NCBI GenBank assembly: GCA_022641775.1
Contig: JALCDS010000010.1
Coordinates: forward strand, 1-64,000
Direction of reading: 5' to 3'
Length of the DNA stretch: 64,000 bases
Origin: Clostridiaceae bacterium
GTDB lineage: Bacteria; Cyanobacteriota; Vampirovibrionia; Gastranaerophilales; Gastranaerophilaceae
The position numbers and the translations under genes were made by a program. The notes beneath the pieces are model-generated. The model worked only from the letters and a program-made list of their open reading frames with translations, was not told where the DNA came from and searched no databases. Within the stretch, counting starts at the first letter, position 1. Each line of letters opens with the position of its first letter. Positions 34,394 to 43,714 of this stretch are shown here, piece after piece.

Positions 34394-34564
34394 TTATTCA
34401 AAATGTGTTTCATTTACAAATATAACATTTGCATTGATTGTTCGAGCTGTTCTGACTTTTTCAAAACCGGCACGTGTATTTATATAACTGCTATTTTCAG
34501 CAAATGCATATCCTGTTGTTGTAAAAAAACATACAATAAAAATCACAAACCAAACTTTTTTCAT
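34394..34564 (-). CDS. Tiny secreted peptide
   Basis: 56 residues starting at 34564 (AAGGGG SD): MKKVWFVIFIVCFFTTTGYAFA is a strong signal peptide, leaving a mature peptide of about 34 residues without cysteines. It converges with the thioesterase gene, almost abutting its stop. Function unknown; could be a small exported or membrane-anchored factor. Confidence 0.55.
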   Translation of the reverse strand: MKKVWFVIFIVCFFTTTGYAFAENSSYINTRAGFEKVRTARTINANVIFVNETHFE

Positions 34565-34659
34565 AAAAATTTCCCCTTTTATTTTATATATATGTAAAAA
34601 CATGTCTTTAGGGTTTTTTGATAGTTTCCTTTAAAAAATTTTTATGTTTTTTACAATTC

Positions 34660-35517
34660 TTAATTTTTATTTATAGCAAAATAGACATCTTTTAAGCGCT
34701 TTTTGCTTATGTGAGTATATAGTTGTGTTGTTGATACGTCACTGTGACCCAAAAGCTCTTGTACCACTCTTAAATCGGCACCATTTTCTAGCAAGTGTGT
34801 TGCAAAACTATGTCTTAATGTGTGAGGAGAAATTGTTTTGTGTATTTTTTTGCCCTGTTCTGAAATAAACGTATAAATTTCCTGTCTTGTAACAGTTTTT
34901 CCTTGTTCGTTTATCAACAACCTTTTTGTCGACAGTTTGTATTTTAAAATTAAAAAATCTCGTTGTGGCAAATAATTTTTTATTGCATCAATTGCACAAT
35001 TTCCAAACGGAACGATTCTCTCTTTTGACCCTTTTCCGGTACAGGTCAAAAATTTTCCTGACATATCAATATCATTTATTTTCATATTAACAAGTTCTGA
35101 AACTCTCAATCCGCAATCATACAAAAGTTCAAAAATTACACGTTCTTTAGTGGTAAGATTTTCTTTTAAAAGAATTTGAATTTCTTGTAACGTCAAAACT
35201 TTCGGCAATCTTTTCGGATTTTTAGGGAGTTCCAAAGTTGTTGTAGGATTTTTAAACAGAATTTCATTTGCACAAGCCCATTTAAAAAATCCGCGAAAAG
35301 AGGCTATTTTTCTTGTCACACTAGTTGATGTATAGTTTTCTTCTCTCAATTTTAAGATATAAGAATTGATATCCTGTCGAGAAATTTCAGACAGTTCTTT
35401 TGTACAGAAATCAAATAATTCTGTAATATCACGTCTATACGCTTCCAGTGTATTTTCGGAAAGTCCTTTTTCTACTTCAAGAAATTCCAAATACTCTGAT
35501 AATATTTGTATGTTCAT
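34660..35517 (-). CDS. Tyrosine recombinase, XerC/XerD-like
   Basis: 285 residues, typical size of Xer recombinases that resolve chromosome dimers. An N-terminal SAM-like domain (LSENTLEAYRRDITELFDFC) precedes the catalytic domain. Active-site residues are Arg in LYDCGLRVSELV, Lys in KGSKERIVPF, H-x-x-R in HTLRHSFATHL, His in LLGHSDVSTTQ and the nucleophile Tyr in QLYTH. All are present. It could be the single Xer (XerS/XerH-like) or one of a pair; no dif site was found nearby. No SD of strength. Confidence 0.93.
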   Translation of the reverse strand: MNIQILSEYLEFLEVEKGLSENTLEAYRRDITELFDFCTKELSEISRQDINSYILKLREENYTSTSVTRKIASFRGFFKWACANEILFKNPTTTLELPKNPKRLPKVLTLQEIQILLKENLTTKERVIFELLYDCGLRVSELVNMKINDIDMSGKFLTCTGKGSKERIVPFGNCAIDAIKNYLPQRDFLILKYKLSTKRLLINEQGKTVTRQEIYTFISEQGKKIHKTISPHTLRHSFATHLLENGADLRVVQELLGHSDVSTTQLYTHISKKRLKDVYFAINKN

Positions 35518-35693
35518 ATTTTTATTATAATTTATTTTTCAACAAAAATAATGCTATAATCGCAGTATTTTGATAAATTTAAACAAAAAGACTGTACAAA
35601 CTCTTTTGTTTTTTATAGTATATTTTAGTAAAATAAATGAACAAAATTTATCCTTTCTCGTTAAATAAAAGGAAGATTTTAAAGGAGAGAAAA

Positions 35694-36173
35694 ATGAAAA
35701 AGTTACTATCAATATTTATCCTATTTACTCTTTTTGTATTTACAGGATTAAAAGCAAACGCAAATGAAGCTAGTGAAGCTGAAGCTTTTTTCAATAATTA
35801 TGTACAAGCAGCAAATAGCTACAACCCATCTATTACAAGTATGTATTCACCTAGTGCAAAAATTATCAGACAAGTTGTAAAACCTAACGGAACAACAGCA
35901 AATGTTTATACAAATACAGCAACTTACATTAAACAAATGAAATTGAGCCAAGGAACAGCTAAACTTCGTCATTATAAAAACTACTATTCAAATGTGTCTG
36001 TTACAAAAGTTGGTAATGACAAATATAAAATCAGTTCTTTGAGACAACCAACCGGTGAAAGTTACAAGTTGAAAACATATATGATAGTTGAAAAACAATC
36101 AAACGAAAAATGGTTAATTGTCGAAGAAATGATGCAAACAAAAGTTCAAGCACTTTTAAGATACGCAAAATAA
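35694..36173 (+). CDS. Secreted NTF2/SnoaL-like protein
   Basis: 159 residues from ATG 35694 (AAAGGAG upstream). A signal peptide (KKLLSIFILFTLFVFTGLKA) is followed by a compact alpha+beta domain: EAEAFFNNYVQAANSYNPSI, MYSPSAKIIRQVV, and a C-terminal KWLIVEEMMQTKVQALL. The pattern resembles NTF2-like cone folds (DUF4440/SnoaL-like) but without clear catalytic residues. It is ended by a terminator at 36196. Probably periplasmic. Confidence 0.7.
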   Translation: MKKLLSIFILFTLFVFTGLKANANEASEAEAFFNNYVQAANSYNPSITSMYSPSAKIIRQVVKPNGTTANVYTNTATYIKQMKLSQGTAKLRHYKNYYSNVSVTKVGNDKYKISSLRQPTGESYKLKTYMIVEKQSNEKWLIVEEMMQTKVQALLRYAK

Positions 36174-36195
36174 AAATTTATAAATTTACTTTTTA

Positions 36196-36228
36196 AAACG
36201 GCCTTTTTGAAAAAGGTCGTTTTTTTAT
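36196..36228 (+). terminator. Intrinsic terminator
   Basis: AACGGCCTTTTT pairs with AAAAAGGTCGTT (one G-U), followed by a long T-run. Confidence 0.85.
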
Positions 36229-36282
36229 ATGTTTTTTTTATAAAATATGATATAATTTTCAATAAAGAAAAGAGGTATTCCA

Positions 36283-37344
36283 GTGTCCCATTTTAGATAT
36301 TTAACCGCCGGAGAAAGTCATGGAAAATGTTTGACGGCTATTATAGAAGGTTTGCCATCAGGACTTTTGATTGATGTTGATTTTATTAATAAAGAATTGA
36401 AACGTCGTCAACAAGGTTATGGACGTGGCTCTCGTCAAAAAATAGAAGCTGATACCGTTGAAATAACTTCCGGTGTTCGGTTTGGGAAAACTCTCGGAAC
36501 ACCACTTACTCTCGTTATTCAAAATAAAGATTACGATAATTGGCAAAAAATTATGAGCATTTTACCTTCGGATGAAACTGATGAAAAATCTTTTTCTTCT
36601 CCGCGTCCGGGACATGCAGATTTTGCCGGAAGTATAAAATATAATCAAAAAGATTTGAGAAACATTTTGGAACGCTCTAGTGCCAGAAAAACAGCAATAG
36701 AAGTTGCCGTTGGTGCTGTTGCCAAATTGTTTTTAAAAGAATTTGGTATTACCGGTTCTTCCAAAATTTTACAAATAAAAGATGGTAAAAACGAAGAAGA
36801 ATTCCATACGGCAATTGATAACGCTAAAAAAAATGGTGATACTGTTGGTGGAAAGTTTGAAATTGTTTTTGAAAATTTACCTATTGGTTTGGGTTCTTTT
36901 GTTCAAGCAGACAGGTGTTTGGATGGAAAAATTGCTCAATGTGTTATGAGTATTCCTGCAATCAAAGCTGTTTCTTTTGGTGAGGGTGAAAATGCCTATA
37001 AACTGTTTGGTTCAGAATTTCATGACGAAATTTTTGTAAAAGATGAAAAGTTTTATCACAAAACAAATAATGCCGGTGGAATTGAAGGCGGAATGACAAA
37101 CGGTGAAAAGTTAGTAGTAAAAGCTGTTATGAAACCTATTCCAACACTTTTAAAACCTCTAAAAACCGTCGATTTAAAAACATTAAAAGAAACTGAGGCT
37201 CATTTTGAAAGATCTGATACTTGTGCTGTTGAATCTTGCGCTGTTGTTGCAGAAGCAAGAATTGCTTGCGTTTTAGCAAATGAAATTTTAGATAAGTTTG
37301 GCGGAGATTTTTTAGAAGAAATTAAAATAAATTATAAAAAATAA
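36283..37344 (+). CDS. aroC: Chorismate synthase
   Basis: 353 residues converting EPSP to chorismate with reduced FMN. Recognisable blocks are RYLTAGESHGKCL, RRQQGYGRGSRQ, SPRPGHADFAGSIKY and RNILERSSARKTA, plus GGIEGGMTNGE. The start is GTG at 36283 with AGAGG upstream; a TATAAT lies at about 36250. First gene of an aroC-aroK-aroB cluster, so three shikimate-pathway steps are co-expressed. Confidence 0.96.
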   Translation: MSHFRYLTAGESHGKCLTAIIEGLPSGLLIDVDFINKELKRRQQGYGRGSRQKIEADTVEITSGVRFGKTLGTPLTLVIQNKDYDNWQKIMSILPSDETDEKSFSSPRPGHADFAGSIKYNQKDLRNILERSSARKTAIEVAVGAVAKLFLKEFGITGSSKILQIKDGKNEEEFHTAIDNAKKNGDTVGGKFEIVFENLPIGLGSFVQADRCLDGKIAQCVMSIPAIKAVSFGEGENAYKLFGSEFHDEIFVKDEKFYHKTNNAGGIEGGMTNGEKLVVKAVMKPIPTLLKPLKTVDLKTLKETEAHFERSDTCAVESCAVVAEARIACVLANEILDKFGGDFLEEIKINYKK

Positions 37345-37389
37345 ATTTTTTCTTTTTTCGTTAAACCATGTTTAAAGTATAATATTGTT

Positions 37390-37899
37390 ATGAAAAACAA
37401 TATAATTCTAATAGGAATGATGGGCTGTGGAAAGACAACTGTTGCAAAAGAGTTGTCCTTATCTCTGTTTGAATATTCTCTTGTTGATATAGATAGTGAA
37501 ATTGAAAAATCTTCAAACAGAAAAATTTCAGAAATCTTTTTGAAATTCGGCGAAAAACATTTTAGACTCTTAGAAGAATATAAAATTAAAACATTTTGTA
37601 AATTTCAAAATCAAATAATCTCTGTTGGTGGGGGCGCTTTTGAAAACCCGGATAACAGGGATATTTTATTAAATAGTGGCAAGGTTATTTATTTGTATGC
37701 AACTCCTGTTGAAATTTATGAACGAATAAAAAATGAAACACACCGTCCACTTTTGAGAAAAAATTTTTCTGTAGAAAGAATTTCTGAAATTTTAAAAGCA
37801 CGTGAAATAAATTACAAAAAAGCACATGCAAAAATTGACACAAACGGAAAAAGCCCTTATGATGTTGTAAAAGAAATTTTAGGAATTATAAATGGTTGA
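37390..37899 (+). CDS. aroK: Shikimate kinase
   Basis: 169 residues: P-loop GMMGCGKTTVAKELS, DIDSEIEKS with shikimate-binding acid, FGEKHFRLLEE, ISVGGGAF and RPLL for the adenine/lid region. Phosphorylates shikimate at the 3-OH. It is in the same orientation as aroC and aroB and overlaps aroB by 8 bases, so co-translation is likely. Confidence 0.95.
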   Translation: MKNNIILIGMMGCGKTTVAKELSLSLFEYSLVDIDSEIEKSSNRKISEIFLKFGEKHFRLLEEYKIKTFCKFQNQIISVGGGAFENPDNRDILLNSGKVIYLYATPVEIYERIKNETHRPLLRKNFSVERISEILKAREINYKKAHAKIDTNGKSPYDVVKEILGIING

Positions 37900-38959
37900 A
37901 TTATCTGTAAATATAAAAGAACAAGATAAAAAATATCCTATTTTTATTGAGTCTTTTACTCTTTCTGATTTGAAAGAAAAAATCCTTTCCTTTTGTTCGG
38001 GAGAAAAGTTTGTTGTTGTTTTTTCTGAAAAAGTTTTTCAACTTTATGGCAAAGATTTCAATTTTGATAAATCTTGTGTTTTTATTCTAAAAGATGGTGA
38101 AAAAGAAAAAAACATCAAAAACTATGAAAAAATAATGGAATTTTGTTTGAAAAAAGGTCTTACCAGAAAAGATTCTCTCATTGCTATTGGTGGCGGGGTT
38201 TGTGGTGATTTGACAGGGTTTGTAGCATCTACCTATATGCGTGGGATTGATTTTATTCAAGTTCCAACAACACTTTTAGCAGATGTCGATAGTTCTGTCG
38301 GCGGAAAAACGGGGATTGATTCTTCTTTTGGAAAAAATTTGATTGGTTCTTTTTATCAACCAAAAGCTGTTTTTATAAATACTGATTTTTTAAATACTCT
38401 TGATGATAGACAGTTTAAAACAGGTCTTGGTGAAATTTTAAAATATGGTTTTATTGAAAAAAGTTGTTGTTGTGAAGAAGATTTTAATCTTTTAAATTTT
38501 TTACAAGAAAAAAAAGATGAAATTTTCCTTCGTGATAAAAAAACTCTTTCTTTTATTATTGAAAGTTGTGTAAATCTTAAAAAATCTGTTGTTGAAAAAG
38601 ATGAAAAGGAATCCGGTTTAAGACGGGTTTTAAATTTTGGACATACATACGGCCATGCAATAGAAAATTTTACAAATTACAGAAAATTCACACATGGAGA
38701 AGCTGTTGTTGAAGGAATTTTGTTTTCTTTTAATCTTTCTTTGAAAAAGAATCTTATTGATGAAAATTATTGTTTTTTGGCAAGAGATATTTTAAAAAAA
38801 TATGGATTTTCTCCTCTTGGAACTTTTCCAAAAGAAAAGATTTTAAATATTATGAAAAAAGATAAAAAAAACGATGGTAAAAATTTTATCTTTGTTTTGC
38901 CTGTTGGTTTTTCAAAAGTGGATGTTCAACCAGTAAATAGTTTTTCTCTTTTTGAATAG
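37892..38959 (+). CDS. aroB: 3-dehydroquinate synthase
   Basis: 355 residues: FILKDGEKEKNIKNYEKIM, AIGGGVCGDLTGFVASTYMRG, QVPTTLLADVDSSVGGKTG, and the zinc/substrate region GHTYGHAIE with HGEAVVEG. NAD- and metal-dependent cyclisation of DAHP. It overlaps aroK by 8 bases and has no SD of note, consistent with translational coupling. A very AT-rich spacer follows. Confidence 0.95.
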   Translation: MVELSVNIKEQDKKYPIFIESFTLSDLKEKILSFCSGEKFVVVFSEKVFQLYGKDFNFDKSCVFILKDGEKEKNIKNYEKIMEFCLKKGLTRKDSLIAIGGGVCGDLTGFVASTYMRGIDFIQVPTTLLADVDSSVGGKTGIDSSFGKNLIGSFYQPKAVFINTDFLNTLDDRQFKTGLGEILKYGFIEKSCCCEEDFNLLNFLQEKKDEIFLRDKKTLSFIIESCVNLKKSVVEKDEKESGLRRVLNFGHTYGHAIENFTNYRKFTHGEAVVEGILFSFNLSLKKNLIDENYCFLARDILKKYGFSPLGTFPKEKILNIMKKDKKNDGKNFIFVLPVGFSKVDVQPVNSFSLFE

Positions 38960-39186
38960 TAGAAAGCTTGTAGAAAACATTTTCTTTTTTATTATATTTT
39001 CTTTTTTTGGAGTTTTCTTCTTTTTTTATATTTTTTATTTACATCTTTTATACATTCTAAAAACATTTAATCTTCTTTTTTTCAACCTTTTTCTACAAAA
39101 AAGTCTTGCTTATGATGATTATTATTTTTATATATTTATATAATATATTATTATATAAAACAATGATTATTGTTCAAAAAGAAGTG
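38960..39186. other. Extremely AT-rich spacer upstream of dnaN
   Basis: About 230 bases of almost pure T-rich then A/T sequence with no DnaA box of the TTATCCACA type and no convincing gene. A 63-codon frame (38952-39143) is T-run encoded and I do not call it. Confidence 0.5.
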
Positions 39187-39215
39187 TTTACATAAAAAGG
39201 CTTTTATCTTATAAT
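39187..39215 (+). promoter_or_regulatory. dnaN promoter
   Basis: TTTACA at 39187-39192, 17-bp spacer, TATAAT at 39210-39215, about 22 bases before the dnaN start. Confidence 0.65.
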
Positions 39216-39237
39216 TATAAAAAAAAGGAGTAGGGAT

Positions 39238-40356
39238 ATGAAATTTTTGGTAAAAAAAGAGGATTTATATAACGGGATAAAAATTGTTGAAAGAGCAACT
39301 TCAATGAAAGCACTTCAACCTGTCCTTTTGAATATTTATATAGAAACAACAGAAAATAGTTCTATAAAACTCGTTGCAACAGATTTAGATTTTACGGTAA
39401 TTACAGAAGTTGATGCACAAATAGAAGAACAAGGAAAAATAACACTTCCTTCCAAAACATTGAATGAAATTGTTTCAAAGTTAGGAAACAAACTTATAGA
39501 GTTTGAATCTGAAGATGAAACAAAAGTAAAAATAAAATGCCAAAATTCCAAATTTGAAATTCTTGGAATTTCTGCAAATGAATTTCCTCAAGATTCTTTA
39601 AAAATAGAATTGAATGAAGATAACGGTTTTGAAATAGAAATGAAACCGTTTGTAAAAGCCGTAAGACAAGCAGGGTTTGCTGCTGCAGGATATGAAGTAA
39701 GTAATCTTTTATCAGGTATTGTTTGTACTTTTTCTGATGAACTTTTAGAAATAGCATCAACAGATGGAAATCGTCTTGCCCGTGTAAGAGAAAAAATTTC
39801 AAACAAAGAACAACAAACAACCCAATTGATTATACCTTCTCGAACATTAAATGAATTTATAAAAATGAGTGCTTTTTTGGAAGATGAAAATATAAAAATT
39901 TTCACAGAAAAAACAAGAATTATAATAAAAACAGAAAAAACAATGACAGTATCAAGATTGTTGGAAGGTCAATTCCCAAAATACAACCAACTTATCCCAT
40001 CAGAAAGTCCGAAAAAAGCTGTTGTGAATGTTGCTCAAATGAGTTCTGCTCTTGAACGTGCTGCTATTATGGTTAATGAAAAAACATACATTGTAAAACT
40101 TGAATTTTCAAACAATTCGTTGACAATGTCAGCAGATACTCCGGAAGCAGGAAAGTCTGAAGAAAAAATAGATATTGATTATACTTCAGAAGATTTGACA
40201 ATCGCATTTAATTACAAATATGTTTTAGAAGCTCTAAAAAACATAGAAGCAGAAGAAGTTGAAATAGGTTTGAATACACCACTTTCTGCCACAATATTTA
40301 CACCGGCAACAGAAGATGATTTTGTTTGTCTTATAATGCCTGTTCAAATAAGATAA
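39238..40356 (+). CDS. dnaN: DNA polymerase III beta sliding clamp
   Basis: 372 residues with three clamp domains; recognisable blocks are MKFLVKKEDLYNGIKIVERA, TLPSKTLNEIVSKLG, FVKAVRQAGFAAAGYE, LLSGIVCTF, DGNRLARVREK, VSRLLEGQFPKY and the C-terminal FTPATEDDFVCLIMPVQIR, which forms the partner-binding pocket. GGAG precedes the ATG. dnaA is not adjacent; instead dnaN is followed by a redox protein gene 10 bases on. Confidence 0.96.
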   Translation: MKFLVKKEDLYNGIKIVERATSMKALQPVLLNIYIETTENSSIKLVATDLDFTVITEVDAQIEEQGKITLPSKTLNEIVSKLGNKLIEFESEDETKVKIKCQNSKFEILGISANEFPQDSLKIELNEDNGFEIEMKPFVKAVRQAGFAAAGYEVSNLLSGIVCTFSDELLEIASTDGNRLARVREKISNKEQQTTQLIIPSRTLNEFIKMSAFLEDENIKIFTEKTRIIIKTEKTMTVSRLLEGQFPKYNQLIPSESPKKAVVNVAQMSSALERAAIMVNEKTYIVKLEFSNNSLTMSADTPEAGKSEEKIDIDYTSEDLTIAFNYKYVLEALKNIEAEEVEIGLNTPLSATIFTPATEDDFVCLIMPVQIR

Positions 40357-40366
40357 GGAATAAAAA

Positions 40367-40771
40367 ATGGGAGACTTAGTAGAAAAAGCAAAGCATTACC
40401 ACATGAACGGTTTTTCATGCTCTGAAAGCATAATAAAAGCAGCAATTGATGAAGGTTTATGTGACAAAACTTTATTATCTTGCGCATCTTCTTTTTCCGG
40501 AGGAATGGCTTCCGGTTGTGTTTGTGGTGCAATTGTCGGAATTCAAATGGTTATTGGTTACAATTTTGGAAAAGAAAATGAAAAAGGGAACGAAAATACT
40601 GCCATAATAAAAGCTCAAGAAGCTGTTCAAAAGTTTAAAGAAAAAAATAAAGTAACTTGTTGTAAAATATTATCTCATGGTCTTCAAGGTATGGAAAGAA
40701 AGATGAATTGCCAAAAAATGATAGGTGATGCAGCAGAGATTTTAGAAGAAATTATGAAAGTAAGAGTATGA
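40367..40771 (+). CDS. C_GCAxxG_C_C family redox protein
   Basis: 134 residues of the putative redox-active family PF09719: GFSCSESIIKAAI, SCASSFSGGMASGCVCGAI and a later CCKIL and NCQKMIGDAAEI with conserved cysteines. It may bind a metal or flavin and act in electron transfer; no specific role is established for the family. It overlaps the AP-endonuclease-like gene by 4 bases. Confidence 0.85.
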   Translation: MGDLVEKAKHYHMNGFSCSESIIKAAIDEGLCDKTLLSCASSFSGGMASGCVCGAIVGIQMVIGYNFGKENEKGNENTAIIKAQEAVQKFKEKNKVTCCKILSHGLQGMERKMNCQKMIGDAAEILEEIMKVRV

Positions 40772-41601
40772 AAAAAGTTGACAAATTGAATTTCTTAACA
40801 GCCGGAATGCCATTAAGGACAGGCAAATCTAGCTATGAAAAAGCATTTGAAATAATAAAAGACATGAACCTTGACGGAATGGAAATGGAATTTGTTCATG
40901 GTGTTCGCATGACAGATGAAACGCGTCAACTCGTAAAAGAAAAAGCAAAAGACCTTATTTTGACAGCGCATGCACCTTTTTATATTAATTTGAATTCCAA
41001 GGAAGAAGAAAAAGTCGATGCAAGTGTTGAAAGAATCATTGAAACAATAAAAGCAGCACAAGATACAAATGCCTACAGTATAACATTCCATGCAGCATTT
41101 TATTTAGGGATGGAAAAAGAACATGTCTATGAAAATGTAAAACGTCAAATTAAAAAGATTTGTGATGTTGCAGACAATGAAAAGTTTAATGTTTGGATAA
41201 GACCGGAAACAACAGGAAAAGCTTCTCAATGGGGAGATGTTGATGAGGTAATAAAACTTTCAAACGATTTTGAAAAAGTTTTACCATGTATAGATTTTTC
41301 GCACGTTCATGCGCGTTCCGGTGGAGAATATAATACATATGATGAGTTTTCTACAATTTTGGAAAAAATAGGAAAAGGTATAGGACAATATGCTCTGGAC
41401 AATTTTCACATGCATTTAGCAGGTATTGATTACTCTAAAAAAGGTGAAAAACACCATTTGAATTTAGAAGAATCAGATATGAATTATAAGGATTTATTAA
41501 AAGCCCTGAAAGCGTTTGATGTTAAAGGTGCGCTTACTTGTGAAAGTCCTAATATTGAAGAGGATACAAAACTTTTGAAAGAATATTATTTGTCCTTATA
41601 A
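40768..41601 (+). CDS. AP endonuclease IV-like TIM barrel
   Basis: 277 residues of the xylose isomerase-like/AP endonuclease 2 superfamily. Zinc-site residues are visible in ILTAHAPFYINL, SITFHAAFYL, RPETTGKASQWG, CIDFSHVHARSGGEYN, HMHLAGIDYSKKGEKHHL and LTCESPN. The pattern is closest to archaeal-type endonuclease IV, which incises abasic sites. It starts by ATGA overlap with the redox gene and ends 44 bases before hisS. Confidence 0.85.
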   Translation: MKKVDKLNFLTAGMPLRTGKSSYEKAFEIIKDMNLDGMEMEFVHGVRMTDETRQLVKEKAKDLILTAHAPFYINLNSKEEEKVDASVERIIETIKAAQDTNAYSITFHAAFYLGMEKEHVYENVKRQIKKICDVADNEKFNVWIRPETTGKASQWGDVDEVIKLSNDFEKVLPCIDFSHVHARSGGEYNTYDEFSTILEKIGKGIGQYALDNFHMHLAGIDYSKKGEKHHLNLEESDMNYKDLLKALKAFDVKGALTCESPNIEEDTKLLKEYYLSL

Positions 41602-41645
41602 CATGACTATTTGACAATTATTTTTACTCTTAATATAATGGCTTT

Positions 41646-43007
41646 ATGACTAAAATTATTAATGTAATAAAGGGTACAAAAGATATTCTGCCGCAAGATA
41701 TTACTCTATGGCACTTTATGGAAGAAAAAGCCCTTGAAATATTTACAAAATACGGCTATAAAGAAATTCGCACTCCAATAATAGAAGCTACAGAACTTTT
41801 TGCGCGTGGTGTTGGTGATACAACAGATATTGTGAACAAGGAAATGTACACGTTTGAAAAGTCTGACAAATCTATTACTCTTCGACCTGAAAATACGGCA
41901 GGTGTTGTTAGAGCTTTTATTGAAAACGGTATGTCAAGACTCTCTGCACCGGTAAAACTTTGGTACAAAGGTCCGATGTTTAGATATGAAAGACCACAAG
42001 CAGGACGTCAAAGACAATTCCATCAAGTCGGTTGTGAAATGTTTGGTATAAAAGAACCTACAGCTGATGCAGAGGCAATTCTTACGGCTGTAAACTACCT
42101 TAAATCATTAGGTCTTAATGATTTGACCGTTGAAATAAATTCTCTCGGTTGTCCGACTTGTCGTGAAGAATACAAAAATAATATTAAAAAAGTTTTAAAA
42201 CCTTATTTTAATGACTTGTGTGAAGATTGCCAAACTCGTTATGAAAAAAATCCGTTGAGACTTCTTGATTGCAAAGTAGAGTCTTGTAAAGCTATTTTTG
42301 AAAAAGATGAAGTAAAAAAAGTTATTAATTCAGATTTTATTTGTGAAGAATGTGCAGAACATTATAGAGAGTTAAAAAAATATCTTGATAAATTAAACGT
42401 AAAATATTGTGAAAATAAACTTCTTGTAAGAGGTTTAGATTACTATAACAGAACCGTTTTTGAAATAAAATCAAACAATTTGGGTTCTCAAAATGCAGTT
42501 TGTGGCGGTGGCAGATACGATAGTTTGGTTCGTAATCTCGGTGGAGATGATACTCCGGCTGTCGGTTGGGCTATGGGAATGGAAAGACTATATTCTTTGT
42601 TAGAAAAAATGGAACCGCAAAAACTTGACGGATATATTGTTTCTACAAATTCAATTGAAGCTCTATCTTTTGCAGAAGAGTTGCGTTCAAAAGGTTTGAA
42701 TGTTGAATTTGACCTTCAAAACAAAAAATTTACCAAACAGCTTGAAAAAGCATCAAAAAATGCTAAATATGCTCTAATTTTAGGCGAAGATGAAATTACA
42801 AACGGAACAGTTTCAGTTAAAAACCTTTCAACATCAATACAAAAAACTGTAAAAAGAAACGTTGTAAAAGCTGAAATAAAAAATCTTTTGAAATCTTCTC
42901 ACAAAACAATGAAAATAAATGATACAACAGTTTCAGTTAAAAACCTTTCAACATCAATACAAAAAACTGTAAAAAGAAATGATGTAAAAGCTGGAATAAA
43001 AGGATAA
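41646..43007 (+). CDS. hisS: Histidyl-tRNA synthetase
   Basis: 453-residue class II synthetase. Motif 1 lies in IRTPIIEATELFARG, motif 2 is FRYERPQAGRQRQFHQVGCE, the HisA block is VRGLDYYNRTVFEI, and motif 3 is AVGWAMGMERL. The anticodon-binding domain ends normally with GEDEITNGTVSVKNLST. It then continues with about 40 extra residues that repeat VSVKNLSTSIQKTVKRN: a 76-base stretch is duplicated 120 bases apart (42806-42881 and 42926-43001). The extra tail is a recent duplication and probably not essential to catalysis. Confidence 0.95.
   Translation: MTKIINVIKGTKDILPQDITLWHFMEEKALEIFTKYGYKEIRTPIIEATELFARGVGDTTDIVNKEMYTFEKSDKSITLRPENTAGVVRAFIENGMSRLSAPVKLWYKGPMFRYERPQAGRQRQFHQVGCEMFGIKEPTADAEAILTAVNYLKSLGLNDLTVEINSLGCPTCREEYKNNIKKVLKPYFNDLCEDCQTRYEKNPLRLLDCKVESCKAIFEKDEVKKVINSDFICEECAEHYRELKKYLDKLNVKYCENKLLVRGLDYYNRTVFEIKSNNLGSQNAVCGGGRYDSLVRNLGGDDTPAVGWAMGMERLYSLLEKMEPQKLDGYIVSTNSIEALSFAEELRSKGLNVEFDLQNKKFTKQLEKASKNAKYALILGEDEITNGTVSVKNLSTSIQKTVKRNVVKAEIKNLLKSSHKTMKINDTTVSVKNLSTSIQKTVKRNDVKAGIKG
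42806..43001 (+). repeat. 120-bp-spaced duplication at the 3' end of hisS
   Basis: Bases 42806-42881 and 42926-43001 match over 76 bases with three differences. The 120-base period is a whole number of codons, so the frame is kept and 40 residues were added. Confidence 0.85.
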
Positions 43008-43010
43008 TTT

Positions 43011-43340
43011 ATGACAAATAATGTTGACGAAATTGTTTTTAAAATAGCAAAAGGTTTCAATAGAGTTTTTTCTGATTTGAAAGGTTTCTATGTTTTTGGA
43101 ATACATTCAGACGGAAAGCTTCACGAGGATGAAGATATTGAACTTGTTGCGCTTTTTGACGTTGAAGATAAAGCAAAACGTGAACAAATTTGGCCGATTA
43201 TCGGAAAGATTGAAACAGAAATGAATGTCGGAATAGATCTTTATCCATACACAGACAAACAATTTCAAGATGATGAAGAAATATATGAAGAAGCTACAAA
43301 ACACGGTATTTTATACGACAACAAAGGTATAAGAAAATAG
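43011..43340 (+). CDS. Nucleotidyltransferase-like protein
   Basis: 109 residues resembling MNT-type minimal nucleotidyltransferases: FYVFGIHSDGKLHEDEDIELVALFD aligns with the GS...SDIDL catalytic hairpin, but the GS pair is replaced by GIH and the acidic pair is EDIEL, so activity is uncertain. DLYPYTDKQF is the third-acid strand. No HEPN partner is visible next to it. It starts 3 bases after hisS, so it is co-transcribed with it. Confidence 0.65.
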   Translation: MTNNVDEIVFKIAKGFNRVFSDLKGFYVFGIHSDGKLHEDEDIELVALFDVEDKAKREQIWPIIGKIETEMNVGIDLYPYTDKQFQDDEEIYEEATKHGILYDNKGIRK

Positions 43341-43434
43341 GAATTGACAAACTGTTACAAAAGTAGTAACATGTAAGATACAAATTACATTTTTTGTTTG
43401 AAAGACAAAGGATGCTGAAAAAGGGGAAATATAA

Positions 43435-43620
43435 ATGAGTCAAATTACAATTCGTTCAGACAGAACATCAGATTACAAATTCACATATAAAGGTGAAGAA
43501 GTTGTTTTAGGCGCAGGCAAAATTTTGAGTATCGCAGACGGTTTAGATAGCGTTGTTTTACCAACTTGTGCGATGAAAATTATCAAAAACCTTATTATGA
43601 TAAAGGACGATGTAAAATAG
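43435..43620 (+). CDS. Small orphan protein
   Basis: 61 residues: SQITIRSDRTSDYKFTYKGE and a helical/hydrophobic end (IIKNLIMIKDDVK). AGGGGA lies upstream of the ATG with good spacing, which supports a real gene. No family recognised. It sits between the hisS operon and a very small frame at 43715. Confidence 0.65.
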   Translation: MSQITIRSDRTSDYKFTYKGEEVVLGAGKILSIADGLDSVVLPTCAMKIIKNLIMIKDDVK

Positions 43621-43714
43621 TAAAGTAATGTAACAATATATACTTTTTATATAAAAATAAAAGCAATATTTTTTAGAGTTTATTTTTTATATAAGTAAGA
43701 GGTATAATCGAGTT

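Noticed and set aside
38952-39143. 63-codon frame between aroB and dnaN
   Set aside because: Almost all Phe/Ile/Leu from T-runs, overlaps aroB, no useful SD; composition explains it.
38960-39237. Possible replication origin upstream of dnaN
   Set aside because: Strong AT bias but no DnaA box and no dnaA gene; AT-richness alone is not enough.
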